Source of the DNA: an uncultured Erythrobacter sp.
Lineage (GTDB): Bacteria; Pseudomonadota; Alphaproteobacteria; Sphingomonadales; Sphingomonadaceae
DNA length: 30,007 nucleotides
NCBI GenBank assembly: GCA_947258465.1
Contig: CAMYIQ010000285.1
Coordinates: 1-30,007, forward strand
Reading direction: 5' to 3'
This document shows positions 1-6,915 of the stretch, in pieces. The position numbers and the translations under genes were made by a program. The first letter of the stretch is position 1. Every line of letters begins with the position of its first letter. The notes under the pieces were generated by a model, which was given only the letters and a program-made list of their open reading frames with translations, did no database searches and was not told where the DNA came from.

Positions 1-12
1 ACCACAATCTAT

Positions 13-42
13 GTCGGGGGAGGGAGGTTTGCCTGCCCCGAC
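13..42. other. GC-rich hairpin at left edge
   Basis: GTCGGGG (13-19) pairs with CCCCGAC (36-42), and AGG/CCT (25-27 with 32-34) can extend the hairpin inside. No T-run follows on either strand. It could be a terminator for a gene lying left of the window, but that gene is not visible. No credible coding sequence is seen between 1 and 229. Confidence 0.25.
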
Positions 43-166
43 GGGCCACGGGACCGCATGTGCCCGCCGGCAGCCAGCTTTAAAACGGTGCCGGGGACCG
101 CCGATATGTTGATAGATGCCCGGCCATCCGGTCGGGGCCATTCAATCCCGTCGGCCCCGCATGACA

Positions 167-200
167 ATTGCCCCGCCAGGCAGGAGCCGGGCGGGGCAAT
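167..200 (-). terminator. Probable terminator of the peroxiredoxin gene
   Basis: There is a perfect 11-bp inverted repeat, ATTGCCCCGCC (167-177) and GGCGGGGCAAT (190-200), with a 12-base loop. It begins about 30 bases after the stop codon of the minus-strand peroxiredoxin gene. The stem is GC-rich with A/T ends, but only a poor U-tract (AATTGT) follows on the minus strand. It may therefore be a weak intrinsic terminator or simply a 3'-end stabilising hairpin. Confidence 0.4.
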
Positions 201-229
201 ACGATACACAGGTTCGACCTGCCCGGGCG

Positions 230-709
230 CTATAGCTGGCCCAGCATGTGTTCTGCCGACGAGACCGAGAAATCGCCCGGTGCCTCGACATTGAGCTGCT
301 TTACCACGCCATCTTCGACCACCATCGAATAGCGTTGCCCGCGCTTGCCCATGCCAAATCCCGAACCATCCATCGTCAGGCCCACGGCTTCGGCGAATTC
401 GGCATTGCCGTCCGCGAGCATAGTCACGTCGTCGCTGCCGGCCGCGTCGTTCCACGCGCCCATGACGAATGCGTCATTGACCGCGGTGGCGACGATTTCG
501 TCCACACCCTTGGCCTTCAGGTCTTCGGCCTTTTCGACATATCCGGGCAAATGGCGAGCCGAACAGGTCGGTGTGAAGGCCCCGGGCACGGAAAAAAGCG
601 CAACCTTCTTCCCTTTGAAATATTCGCTCGAACTCACCTGTTCCGGTCCGGCATCGGTTGCCTTGACCAGCGTTACGTCGGGCAGTTTTTCGCCTACCGA
701 AATCGTCAT
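230..709 (-). CDS. Peroxiredoxin, Prx5-like (AhpC/TSA-redoxin family), 1-Cys type
   Basis: This 159-residue cytoplasmic thiol peroxidase is predicted to reduce H2O2 and organic hydroperoxides. The peroxidatic cysteine lies in the signature PGAFTPTCS, at Cys49. The conserved downstream active-site arginine is Arg126, in KRGQRYSM. Cys49 is the only cysteine in the protein, so it cannot form an intramolecular resolving disulfide. An external thiol such as glutaredoxin/glutathione or thioredoxin must recycle it, as is known for bacterial Prx5/PrxQ-like 1-Cys enzymes. The length matches the usual 155-165 residues. The ATG start at 709 is preceded by GGAG at a suitable distance. The gene diverges from ahcY across a 231-base gap and ends about 30 bases before a hairpin. 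The family assignment is firm; the preferred reductant is inference. Confidence 0.93.
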   Translation of the reverse strand: MTISVGEKLPDVTLVKATDAGPEQVSSSEYFKGKKVALFSVPGAFTPTCSARHLPGYVEKAEDLKAKGVDEIVATAVNDAFVMGAWNDAAGSDDVTMLADGNAEFAEAVGLTMDGSGFGMGKRGQRYSMVVEDGVVKQLNVEAPGDFSVSSAEHMLGQL

Positions 710-884
710 GTTGGAAACTCCGTCTATCCCGTCCGTCGGGTGAGGTAGGGTGGCAGGCCATGCTACGCAAGCTCTGCATCGGGCCAGAGATCGCTTGGCG
801 AAGGGGCGCGGCGGGCACGCGCCATGAGACGAGCGATAGCGGCTGTTGCCCTCCGTTCACTGAGAGCCTAGGGGCGGCGTCAAT

Positions 885-919
885 AGGGCGGCCGCCCTGT
901 CTTCAGTGCGGCCGCCACT
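885..919. promoter_or_regulatory. Tandem GCGGCCGC palindromes in the ahcY leader
   Basis: AGGGCGGCCGCCCT (885-898) is a perfect 14-base palindrome. AGTGCGGCCGCCACT (905-919) is near-palindromic. The shared 8-base cores (888-895 and 908-915) are exactly 20 bases apart, about two helical turns. The second ends 21 bases before the ahcY GTG start. They could be paired operator sites or stem-loops in the mRNA leader. No SAH-riboswitch consensus was recognised here, and no regulator is identified. Confidence 0.35.
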
Positions 920-940
920 CCGAAAGCCGAGGACTACTTC

Positions 941-2347
941 GTGACCGAATTTACCGATTACGTGATCAAGGACATCGCGCTTGCCGATTATGGCCGCGCC
1001 GAAATCGCCATTGCAGAAACCGAAATGCCGGGGCTGATGGCTCTGCGCGAGGAATATGCGGAGAAGCCGCTCAAGGGGGCGCGGATCACCGGGTCGCTCC
1101 ACATGACCATTCAGACCGCGGTGCTGATCGAAACGCTGGTGGCGTTGGGCGCCGATGTCCGCTGGGCGACCTGCAATATTTTCTCGACGCAGGATCATGC
1201 CGCCGCAGCCATCGCTGCGCAGGACATCCCGGTGTTCGCGATCAAGGGTGAAAGCCTTGCCGATTACTGGGATTATGTCGGCAGGATCTTCGACTGGTCG
1301 ACCGAAGACGATGCCGACCGCACGGCCAATATCATTCTCGACGATGGCGGCGATGCGACCATGTTCGCCCTGTGGGGCGCGCGCCTCGAGGCGGGCGAAG
1401 AACTGCCCGAACCGCAGAATGCCGAGGAAATCGAATTCCAGCGCGCGCTCAGGGCCTTCATCAAGGCCAAGCCGGGCTATCTGACCAAATCGGTCAAGAA
1501 CATCGTCGGTGTGTCGGAAGAAACCACGACCGGTGTCCACCGCCTTTATCATCTCGCCCGGCAGGGCAAGCTGCCGTTCCCGGCGATCAATGTGAACGAC
1601 AGCGTGACCAAGTCGAAGTTCGACAATCTCTACGGCTGCCGCGAATCGCTGGTCGATGCGATCCGCCGCGCGACCGACGTCATGCTTTCGGGCAAGGTCG
1701 CCTGCGTCGCCGGCTTCGGCGATGTCGGCAAGGGCAGTGCCCAGTCGCTCCGCAATGGCGGGGCGCGCGTGCTCGTGACCGAGATCGACCCGATCTGCGC
1801 GCTGCAGGCGGCCATGGACGGTTTCGAAGTGGTGACGATGGAAGAAGCGGTGAAGGTCGCCGACATCTTCTGTACCGCCACGGGTAACGAACACGTCATC
1901 ACCGCCGAACACATGAAGGCGATGAAGGACAAGGCCATCGTCTGCAATATCGGCCATTTCGACAGCGAAATCCAGATCTCGGCGCTCGACAATTACGAAT
2001 GGAACGAATTGAAGCCGGGCACCGATCTGGTGAAGTTCCCCGATGGCAAGGAAATCATCATTCTGGGCAAAGGCCGCTTGGTGAACCTCTCCTGCGCCAC
2101 CGGCCATCCCAGCTTCGTGATGAGCTTCAGCTTCACCAACCAGACGCTGGCTCAGATCGAACTGTGGACCAAGGGCGACGAATATCAGAACGACGTTTAT
2201 GTTCTGCCCAAGCATCTCGACGAAAAGGTCGCGGCGCTCCACCTCGACAAGCTTGGCGTGAAGCTCACCCAGCTCAGCCAGAAACAGGCCGACTACATCG
2301 GTGTGCCGGTAGAGGGGCCGTTCAAGCCCGAACATTACCGCTACTGA
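941..2347 (+). CDS. ahcY: Adenosylhomocysteinase (S-adenosyl-L-homocysteine hydrolase)
   Basis: The enzyme reversibly hydrolyses S-adenosylhomocysteine to adenosine and homocysteine in the cytoplasm. This removes the product inhibitor of SAM-dependent methyltransferases and feeds methionine regeneration. The 468 residues match the long bacterial form. Visible family signatures include the N-terminal DYVIKDIALADYGR-type segment, a substrate-domain ETTTGVHRLY block, the NAD-binding GFGDVGKG loop (about residues 258-265), CNIGHFD, and the C-terminal PFKPEHYRY. The start is GTG at 941, supported by AGGA at 930-933 seven bases upstream and by alignment to the usual N-terminus. The upstream gap carries two tandem palindromes. 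A hairpin separates this gene from the downstream divL-like gene, so co-transcription is possible but uncertain. Confidence 0.97.
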   Translation: MTEFTDYVIKDIALADYGRAEIAIAETEMPGLMALREEYAEKPLKGARITGSLHMTIQTAVLIETLVALGADVRWATCNIFSTQDHAAAAIAAQDIPVFAIKGESLADYWDYVGRIFDWSTEDDADRTANIILDDGGDATMFALWGARLEAGEELPEPQNAEEIEFQRALRAFIKAKPGYLTKSVKNIVGVSEETTTGVHRLYHLARQGKLPFPAINVNDSVTKSKFDNLYGCRESLVDAIRRATDVMLSGKVACVAGFGDVGKGSAQSLRNGGARVLVTEIDPICALQAAMDGFEVVTMEEAVKVADIFCTATGNEHVITAEHMKAMKDKAIVCNIGHFDSEIQISALDNYEWNELKPGTDLVKFPDGKEIIILGKGRLVNLSCATGHPSFVMSFSFTNQTLAQIELWTKGDEYQNDVYVLPKHLDEKVAALHLDKLGVKLTQLSQKQADYIGVPVEGPFKPEHYRY

Positions 2348-2358
2348 TCGTCGCACCG

Positions 2359-2412
2359 GACGGAAATACCGTCGCATGAACGCGCGCGGGGGCATTGCAC
2401 TCCCGCGCGCGT
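2359..2412 (+). terminator. Hairpins between ahcY and the divL-like gene
   Basis: Two stem-loops follow the ahcY stop. The first is GACGG-AAATA-CCGTC (2359-2373). The second is a perfect 11-bp stem, ACGCGCGCGGG (2380-2390) with CCCGCGCGCGT (2402-2412), around an 11-base loop. Neither is followed by a T-run. They may act as a partial terminator, a processing site, or 3'-end protection that sets the expression of ahcY apart from the downstream chain. Confidence 0.35.
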
Positions 2413-2430
2413 CGGCATAGCTGGCGGGTA

Positions 2431-4776
2431 ATGGAAAGTTCTTCCGCATTGCCGGCCTTGTTCGGCCTCCTGCTCGCGCTGTGGACCGCCGGTGCGGTGT
2501 GGGTGATGCTGCGTGCCAGCGGCCGCGAGCAGAAATCGCTCGCCAGCCGCAAGCTCGCCCTTCGGCTTTCGCGCCTGATCGAGGAAGGTCCGGCGATCCC
2601 GCTGCTTGTCCGGGCGGATGGCCGTATCGAAGCTCCGGATCGCCTCGCCCGGTGGATCGGGCTCGACAAGGTCCCGGACTATCTCAGCGAATTGTCCGGT
2701 GCCGACGGGCGCGGGCTGACCGAGCAACAGATCGACGATCTCACGCGAAATGTCCGCCGTACCCAGAGGACGGCTCGCCCGTTTCGCATGGCGGTCCCCG
2801 TCGCGCCCGGATCGGGCAAGTCGCTGGCTATGCATGGATCGCTGGCGGACCCCGCAGTTTCGCCCGGGGGAGCGGCGCTGGTCTGGGTCTTCGATTTCAG
2901 CGACAGCGAGGCGGAGCTTGCGCAGTTGCGGGAAGAGGCGGCGCGCGCCCGCGAAGACTTCGGCGCCCTGGTCGGCCTGATCGAAGCCGCCCCCATGCCG
3001 ATGTGGTTCCGCGGTGCGGACATGCTCTTGCGGCTGGTCAACAAGGCCTATGTTTCGGCAGTCGGTGCCGAAAGCGCCGATCAGGTCGTTGCCGATCAGA
3101 TCGAACTCGTCGAAACCGTCAATGGCAGAACCGCGGCTCAGGTCGCACAGCAGGCCGCCGATCGACGCCAGCCGATCGAACGCATCCTGAGCGCCACGAT
3201 CGATAATGCGCGTCGCACCATTCGCGTTACCGATCTGCCTTTGATGGGCGAGGGGATTGCCGGATACGCGGTCGATATCGAGGAGATGGAGGAGCAGGCA
3301 CGCGAATTCCGGGCCTTCCGCGAAGCGCAGCGTTCGATGCTGGATCAGTTGTCGATCGGGGTTGCCCAGTTCGACGCCGCGCACCGCATGACATTTGCCA
3401 ACCAGCCGTTCCACCGCGTGTTCGCATTGCCTCCGGGAGTGGTGAACGAGCGGACGACGTTCCAGCAAATGCTGTTGATCGCCCGCGAAAACGGCCGGAT
3501 TCCCGAAGTGCGCGATTTCCCCGCCTGGCGTAACGAGCTGGCCGAATGGTTCCTGCGCGACGAACCGCATGAAGAAGCATGGCCGCTGCCCGACAGCACG
3601 CACCTTCGTATCATCGCGCAGCCCCTGCCCGATGGCGGCCTGGTCATGATTGCGGAAGACCGGACCGAACAACTGGCGCTTTCCGCGACACGCGACACGC
3701 TCTTGCGGACGCGCACGGCCACTTTCGACAATCTGTTCGAGGCGCTCGCGGTCTTTGCACCCGATGGGCATCTCGAGCTGTGGAATCGCGGCTTTCCGGG
3801 CGCTTGGGGGATCGATCCCGAGGTTCTGGACGGGCATCCCCAGGCCGAGGACCTGCTCGAAGCGATCGCCAAGAACCTTGCCGATCCGGCGGCCGTGTCG
3901 CGGATCAACCAGGTCATCCGCGCGGCGACGCTGGACCGCAAGAAAAGTGATGATCGCATCGAACTGTCCGATGGCCGCACGCTCGATTTCGCAGGCGTGC
4001 CGCTGCCCGATGGCAATGGCCTGTTGACTGTGCTCGACGTCACGGCCTCGCGCCAGGCGGAAGAGGCGCTGCGCGAACGCAATCGCGCTTTGGAAGAAGC
4101 CGATGCGGTGATGACGCGCTTTCTCGCCAATATGAGCTACGAATTCCGGACGCCATTGACTTCGATCGGGGGGTTCGCCGAGCTGCTTACGAGTGGAATT
4201 GCCGGCGAGCTGACCCCGCAGGCGAAAGAATATGCCCAGGCGATCTCTCTGTCGGTCGGCAAACTTACCGAGCAGGTGGAAAACGTGCTCGATCTGTCGC
4301 AGTCCGAGGCGGGCCTCATGCCGCTGCGCAAGACCGAGCTCGAGCTGCTGCCCTTCATCACCCAGATCGTTCGCAAGCAGGAAGGTCGCATACTCGATGG
4401 CGAACTGACGCTAGATCTGAAAGGCAATCCCGACAAGTCGGTGACGGCCGATCCGCAACAATTGCGCCGGGCGATTTCCCAATTGCTGGACAATGCCATC
4501 AACGGGACTCCGCGGGGTGGCCGGATCGTTGTCGATATCGGGCGCAAGCGTGGCGAAACGAAAATCATCATATCCGACAATGGTCGCGGGATGAGCCAGC
4601 ATGAACTGGCGCGCGCGCTCGAAGGAATTCGCATGTCTTCCGATGGCAAGGGTATCGAACGTCGCCAGGGCCTGGGCATTCCGCTCGCGCGGCAGCTGAT
4701 CGAAGCGCATGACGGAACGCTCGACATTCAGAGCCGCAAGAACGGCGGCACCACCGCCACCATTACCCTGCCGTGA
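2431..4776 (+). CDS. divL: DivL-like PAS-domain kinase with tyrosine in the H-box
   Basis: The protein has 781 residues. It has one N-terminal membrane segment (about 6-27), three PAS-like regions (roughly 175-285, 296-415 and 428-540), a HisKA-like dimerisation helix (about 555-625) and a C-terminal HATPase domain (about 640-781). The ATPase boxes are recognisable: LLDNA (N-box), DNGRGM (G1) and QGLGIPL (G2). The H-box reads MSYEFRTPLTSI, so Tyr570 (TAC, 4138-4140) replaces the phospho-accepting histidine. This substitution, with membrane anchor and multiple PAS domains, is the hallmark of Caulobacter DivL, which modulates the CckA kinase in the CtrA cell-cycle pathway. I chose ATG 2431; a TTG at 2395 would add 12 residues with no membrane-protein logic. 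The gene overlaps tsaE by 4 bases (GTGA). The domain reading is firm; the DivL function is inferred by homology. Confidence 0.82.
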   Translation: MESSSALPALFGLLLALWTAGAVWVMLRASGREQKSLASRKLALRLSRLIEEGPAIPLLVRADGRIEAPDRLARWIGLDKVPDYLSELSGADGRGLTEQQIDDLTRNVRRTQRTARPFRMAVPVAPGSGKSLAMHGSLADPAVSPGGAALVWVFDFSDSEAELAQLREEAARAREDFGALVGLIEAAPMPMWFRGADMLLRLVNKAYVSAVGAESADQVVADQIELVETVNGRTAAQVAQQAADRRQPIERILSATIDNARRTIRVTDLPLMGEGIAGYAVDIEEMEEQAREFRAFREAQRSMLDQLSIGVAQFDAAHRMTFANQPFHRVFALPPGVVNERTTFQQMLLIARENGRIPEVRDFPAWRNELAEWFLRDEPHEEAWPLPDSTHLRIIAQPLPDGGLVMIAEDRTEQLALSATRDTLLRTRTATFDNLFEALAVFAPDGHLELWNRGFPGAWGIDPEVLDGHPQAEDLLEAIAKNLADPAAVSRINQVIRAATLDRKKSDDRIELSDGRTLDFAGVPLPDGNGLLTVLDVTASRQAEEALRERNRALEEADAVMTRFLANMSYEFRTPLTSIGGFAELLTSGIAGELTPQAKEYAQAISLSVGKLTEQVENVLDLSQSEAGLMPLRKTELELLPFITQIVRKQEGRILDGELTLDLKGNPDKSVTADPQQLRRAISQLLDNAINGTPRGGRIVVDIGRKRGETKIIISDNGRGMSQHELARALEGIRMSSDGKGIERRQGLGIPLARQLIEAHDGTLDIQSRKNGGTTATITLP

Positions 4777-5210
4777 GGGTCGCGCTTCCCGACCTTGCAG
4801 CCATGGAAGCTTTCGGCCGCCGGATCGCCGGAAAACTGGCTCCGGGAGATGTTGTCGCGCTTTCGGGGACGCTCGGCACCGGCAAGACGACCTTGGCGCG
4901 AGCGATCATCGCGGCGCTCGGCCATGTCGGTGAGGTGCCGTCACCCACCTATACGATCATCGAGACCTACGACGATACGCGGCTGCCGCTCGTTCACGCC
5001 GATTTCTACCGGCTGGAGCACCCGTCCGAAGTCGAGGAGCTCGGTCTCGACGACTATCGCGAAGGCGCTGTATTGCTTGCCGAATGGCCCGACCATGCGG
5101 GCGGCTTCGCGCATGAGGCGGGCTGCCTCGGGATTGCGCTCGAAAAAGTGGGTGACGGGCGCGAAGCCGTTGTAACGCCGGGTACATCTTGGCAAAGCCG
5201 CTCGCCATGA
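4773..5210 (+). CDS. tsaE: tRNA threonylcarbamoyladenosine biosynthesis ATPase TsaE
   Basis: This 145-residue P-loop protein is the ATPase partner of the TsaB-TsaD complex, which makes the t6A37 modification on ANN-decoding tRNAs in the cytoplasm. The Walker A motif SGTLGTGKTT (residues 31-40) is followed by the family's SPTYTIIETY segment and the HADFYRLEHPSEVEELGLDDY region. The length is typical of the family (about 140-160). The GTG start at 4773 overlaps the TGA of the divL-like gene by 4 bases. The stop overlaps the ATG of the next gene by 4 bases, indicating translational coupling. In many alphaproteobacteria tsaE lies in this same neighbourhood. Confidence 0.95.
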   Translation: MRVALPDLAAMEAFGRRIAGKLAPGDVVALSGTLGTGKTTLARAIIAALGHVGEVPSPTYTIIETYDDTRLPLVHADFYRLEHPSEVEELGLDDYREGAVLLAEWPDHAGGFAHEAGCLGIALEKVGDGREAVVTPGTSWQSRSP

Positions 5211-6196
5211 GTGACGCGCTGCCCGACGGGCTACATAGCTTTCTTGGCGATACCGAATGGGAAGGGGCGGAAATCGCCCCGCTTGTCGGCGATGCCAGTT
5301 TTCGTCGCTATTTCCGGCTCAAGATGGCCGGCAGGAGCGCAATGCTGATGCATGCGCCGCCCCCGCACGAGGATCCCAGGCCATTCCTTCATGTCGCGCA
5401 CTGGCTCGAGAACAACGGCATGCGCGCTCCGCATGTCTTCGCCGAGAACGCAGGGGATGGCTGGGTTCTGATCGAGGATTTCGGCGACCAGCGCATGCGC
5501 GAATGGATCGACGACCACACCGACGACGAACGTTCTGTCTATGCCAGAGCGATCGACACCCTCGTAGCCTTGCACAAGCTGCCGCCGGGGCCGTTCGAAC
5601 CCTACGACCTGCCCGTCTATCGGCGCGAGGTGGACCTTTTCGTCGAATGGTATTGCCCCGCCATGGGGCTCGAAGTGGACCGCGGGGGTTGGAGCGAGGC
5701 TTGGCAGAGCGCGCTCACCCCGTTGCTCGAGCGCCAGACGCCCGGCGTAACCGTACTGCGCGATTACCACGCGGAAAACATCATGCTGCTCGAACCCGGT
5801 GAAGCGGGCGGAGATCAGGGACTTATCGATTTTCAGGACGCTCTGGTCGGCCACCCGGCCTACGATCTGGTCAGCTTGCTCCAGGATGCGCGGCGCGACG
5901 TTTCGCAGGAGCTCGAAACCGCAATGCTCGAACGGTACCGGGCCGCGGCGGAACCGGATGACAGTTTCGAAGCGGATTATGCGCGGTTGGGCGTGCAGCG
6001 CAATGCCAAGATCGTCGGCATTTTCACGCGCCTGTGGAAGCGCGACGGCAAGGCCCGCTACCTGTCGATGATCCCGCGGGTATGGGCAGCGATGGAACGC
6101 GATCTCGCGCATCCAGGCATGGCGCCTGTAGCCGAATGGTTTGCAGCCAACGTCCCGCAGGAAATTCGCGATACTTTCGGGGGGGGAATCCAGTGA
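5207..6196 (+). CDS. amgK: Aminoglycoside-phosphotransferase-fold sugar kinase, probable AmgK (MurNAc/GlcNAc anomeric kinase)
   Basis: This 329-residue protein has the phosphotransferase (APH/choline kinase) fold. It shows a GDASFRRYFR N-lobe segment, the catalytic loop RDYHAENIM (Asp186, Asn191) and the metal-binding IDFQDA (Asp208). It lies directly before a MurU-type nucleotidyltransferase. In Pseudomonas, AmgK phosphorylates MurNAc or GlcNAc at the anomeric carbon and MurU then makes the UDP sugar, recycling cell wall by a route that bypasses MurA and so tolerates fosfomycin. The ATG at 5207 overlaps the tsaE stop as ATGA and is preferred over the in-frame TTG at 5189. The fold is certain from the motifs; the substrate is inferred from the partner gene. 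Confidence 0.85.
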   Translation: MSDALPDGLHSFLGDTEWEGAEIAPLVGDASFRRYFRLKMAGRSAMLMHAPPPHEDPRPFLHVAHWLENNGMRAPHVFAENAGDGWVLIEDFGDQRMREWIDDHTDDERSVYARAIDTLVALHKLPPGPFEPYDLPVYRREVDLFVEWYCPAMGLEVDRGGWSEAWQSALTPLLERQTPGVTVLRDYHAENIMLLEPGEAGGDQGLIDFQDALVGHPAYDLVSLLQDARRDVSQELETAMLERYRAAAEPDDSFEADYARLGVQRNAKIVGIFTRLWKRDGKARYLSMIPRVWAAMERDLAHPGMAPVAEWFAANVPQEIRDTFGGGIQ

Positions 6197-6915
6197 CGAC
6201 ACTCGCTTCCGATACCGCCATGCTGATGGCTGCCGGGCTGGGCAAGCGTATGCGGCCGCTGACCGCCACCACGCCCAAGCCACTGGTGCGGGTCGCGGGA
6301 AGGCCGCTGATCGACCGTGCTTTCGATCGCCTGGAAGAGGCGGGCGTGTCGAAAGCGGTGGTCAACGTGCACTATCTCGCCGATGCGATCGAAGCGCATG
6401 TGGGCCAGCGAAAGAGGCCTGCGACTAGCTTCTCGGACGAGCGCGACCTCCTACTCGAAACCGGCGGCGGCATGGTGAAAGCCAAGGGTCGGGGACTGCT
6501 ACCCGACCCGTTCTTCGCCTGCAATGCGGACAGCATCTGGCTCGACGGGCCGCGCAACGCCTTTGCCGATCTGTCGGTGCGCTGGGACCCGGAAAAGATG
6601 GATGCGCTGCTGCTCGTCGTAACGCATTCGCGCGCCTTCAATTTCGACGGCACGGGCGATTTCTATATGGATGGTTCGGGCCAATTGAAGCGCAAGCTGC
6701 CGGGCCGGATCGCGCCGTTCATCTACACCGGCATTCAGATCGTCTCGCACCGCCTGTTGCGCGACGCGCCCGACGGCAAGTTCTCCACCAATGTGTTGTG
6801 GGACCGGGCCATTGCCGAGGGGCGGCTCTATGGCCTCGCCTTCACCGGGCAGTGGTACGAAGTCGGCACGCCCGCCCATATCCGCCCGACCGAGGAGGCG
6901 CTCACGGGTGGCTGA
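6193..6915 (+). CDS. murU: Nucleotidyltransferase, probable N-acetylmuramate-1-phosphate uridylyltransferase MurU
   Basis: This 240-residue sugar-phosphate nucleotidyltransferase carries the family signature MAAGLGKRMRPLT near the N-terminus, followed by TPKPLVRVAGRPLIDR. LLETGGGMVKA and FFACNADSIW supply the sugar- and metal-binding regions. The probable reaction is MurNAc-1-phosphate + UTP to UDP-MurNAc + PPi, using the product of the upstream amgK. The GTG start at 6193 overlaps the amgK stop by 4 bases (GTGA) and sits just before the first conserved strand. A longer in-frame reading to 6034 lies wholly inside amgK and is not credible. Without the amgK neighbour the enzyme could be read as another hexose-1-phosphate nucleotidyltransferase. 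Confidence 0.86.
   Translation: MTTLASDTAMLMAAGLGKRMRPLTATTPKPLVRVAGRPLIDRAFDRLEEAGVSKAVVNVHYLADAIEAHVGQRKRPATSFSDERDLLLETGGGMVKAKGRGLLPDPFFACNADSIWLDGPRNAFADLSVRWDPEKMDALLLVVTHSRAFNFDGTGDFYMDGSGQLKRKLPGRIAPFIYTGIQIVSHRLLRDAPDGKFSTNVLWDRAIAEGRLYGLAFTGQWYEVGTPAHIRPTEEALTGG

Noticed and set aside
10..229. A coding region at the left edge
   Set aside because: The short frames there have no ribosome-binding site or family resemblance, and the stretch is dominated by GC-rich inverted repeats.
710..940. Possible SAH riboswitch before ahcY
   Set aside because: The conserved SAH-riboswitch core was not found. Only the tandem palindromes are supported, so no riboswitch is called.
857..2449. Minus-strand open frame of 530 codons opposite ahcY
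   Set aside because: Same explanation: it mirrors the ahcY frame, has no family motif, and covers both the ahcY leader and the downstream gap.
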